Shown here piece after piece: positions 6,784 to 7,120 of a stretch of 7,120 nt of DNA; within the stretch, counting starts at the first letter, position 1, and the number at the start of each line of letters is the position of its first letter. The notes under the pieces are model-generated. The model was given only the letters and a program-made list of their open reading frames with translations. It did no database searches and was not told the DNA's origin. Source of the stretch: Promethearchaeota archaeon (lineage in GTDB: Archaea; Asgardarchaeota; Lokiarchaeia; Sigynarchaeales; SOKP01). The stretch covers positions 1 through 7,120 of the forward strand of contig JAHLWV010000111.1 of assembly GCA_019057735.1 (NCBI GenBank), in the 5' to 3' direction. A program made the translations under genes and the position numbers.

Positions 6784-6917
6784 AGGTCATCAACTTATAG
6801 AACTTACTTCTAAATCAATAAATAGATAATATTAATACTTGAATATGGTATCAAAATATTAGATAAAAGATGTTTTATTTAACAATTCGCATTACAAATT
6901 TTTGTTTAAAAATTATT
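6784..6917 (-). promoter_or_regulatory. AT-rich leader/promoter region of the two-component operon
   Basis: About 130 bases separate the kinase start from the upstream T13 tract and contain no credible ORF. A promoter for the kinase must lie here if the T tract terminates the upstream gene. Several TATA-like stretches exist, but none stands out, so no box is assigned. Confidence 0.35.
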
Positions 6918-6930
6918 AAAAAAAAAAAAA
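6918..6930 (-). terminator. T13 terminator tract downstream of the right-edge gene
   Basis: A run of 13 A on the plus strand gives T13 on the minus strand. It begins four bases after the TAG that ends the tail reading frame at 6934. There is no stem-loop; a T tract is the known archaeal termination signal. Its position marks 6934, not 7011, as the likely end of the upstream gene. Confidence 0.65.
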
Positions 6931-6933
6931 TTA

Positions 6934-7020
6934 CTATTCTTCCATTTCTTTTAGTTTTCTAATTAAGAACTCTTCAAGTTCGTTTAGTTCTATCGTTAAA
7001 TCGAATAGCCTTAAACTAAG
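6934..7020 (-). other. Coding-like tail frame, 28 codons, leucine-rich and charged
   Basis: Read on the minus strand with no start codon, this frame gives LSLRLFD, then LTIELNELEEF, then LIRKLKEMEE and a TAG. It looks like a genuine protein C-terminus (amphipathic helix) and its stop is followed at once by T13. It overlaps the end of the neighbouring receiver copy in another frame. One extra T in the TTT at 7013-7015 (minus strand) would fuse it in frame to that receiver as NLVLRLFDLTIELNE. It could therefore be a receiver tail cut off by a real or artefactual frameshift. Confidence 0.4.
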
Positions 7021-7120
7021 TTAACTACTCTGTTGATTTCGTTTTGTAGTTGAATTACAGAAAAAGGTTTTTCGATAAAAGAAATAGCACCTATTTCAAG
7101 CGCTCGTCCTTTAATTGAAT
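6998..7120 (-). repeat. Right-end copy of the ~120-bp duplicated sequence
   Basis: This matches 4862-4984 with one mismatch at 7003; 7004-7120 is identical. Left of 6998 the flanks are unrelated, so this is a separate locus or an assembly junction, not a simple tandem of the whole intergenic region. The copy continues beyond the window. Confidence 0.97.
7011..7120 (-). CDS. Partial response regulator, C-terminal end only, cut by the window edge
   Basis: The last 35 codons plus stop are visible and are identical in sequence to the end of the receiver at 4875-5240, including the conserved Lys of EKPF and the C-terminus NRVVNLV. The phosphoacceptor Asp and the start lie outside the window. If real, it is a second receiver gene just upstream of the kinase with very recent common origin or gene conversion. 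The alternative is that the identical stretch is assembly overlap. The true stop may be at 6934 if the reading frame continues through the tail. Confidence 0.6.
   Translation of the reverse strand, partial: SIKGRALEIGAISFIEKPFSVIQLQNEINRVVNLV

Noticed and set aside
4862..7120. The repeat as direct terminal repeats of a circular element or as insertion-sequence ends
   Set aside because: The copies are in direct orientation, one is internal and the other at the right edge only; nothing matches at position 1. No transposase, inverted repeats or target duplications are present, and the repeat lies within a coding end.

Overview
The window is a 7.1 kb AT-rich archaeal segment with five complete genes, all on the minus strand, plus a truncated gene at the right edge. 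Two features point to a lineage like Asgard archaea (Lokiarchaeia): the soluble PAS-PAS histidine kinase has an H-box of the type FTHDINN, and there is a secreted, sequon-rich legumain-like protease. The taxon is an inference from protein style, not a measurement. Translation signals are bacterial-like, with AAGGAGGT, AAAAGGT and GAGGTG motifs 7-8 nt before start codons.

Reading right to left, which is the direction of transcription: (1) 6934-7120 holds the 3' end of a second response-regulator gene. Its last 117 bases are identical to the end of the complete response regulator at 4875-5240. It is followed by an out-of-frame coding-like tail and a T13 terminator tract. (2) 4875-6783 is a two-component pair: a cytosolic PAS-PAS histidine kinase and a single-domain receiver, separated by one base. 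(3) 1789-4660 is a two-gene redox operon: a VAO/PCMH-type FAD oxidoreductase followed 22 bases later by an HdrD/GlcF-like iron-sulfur protein with two [4Fe-4S] motifs and two CCG domains. It ends in a hairpin plus T10 terminator. (4) 111-1586 is a membrane-anchored or secreted C13 (legumain/GPI8-type) peptidase. Its catalytic fold appears to be interrupted after the first strand by a jelly-roll-like domain of about 170 residues. (5) 1-110 holds no secure gene.

Functionally, the redox pair probably oxidises an organic substrate at the flavin and passes electrons through the Fe-S subunit to an unseen acceptor. The kinase and receiver probably sense a cytosolic signal; no DNA-binding output domain is visible. 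The protease acts outside the cell. Nothing in the sequence ties the three units together. The most interesting points are the domain-inserted C13 peptidase, the VAO-like flavoprotein paired with an HdrD-like partner, and the repeat at the right end, which looks either like a nearly identical receiver paralog or like an assembly-graph overlap.
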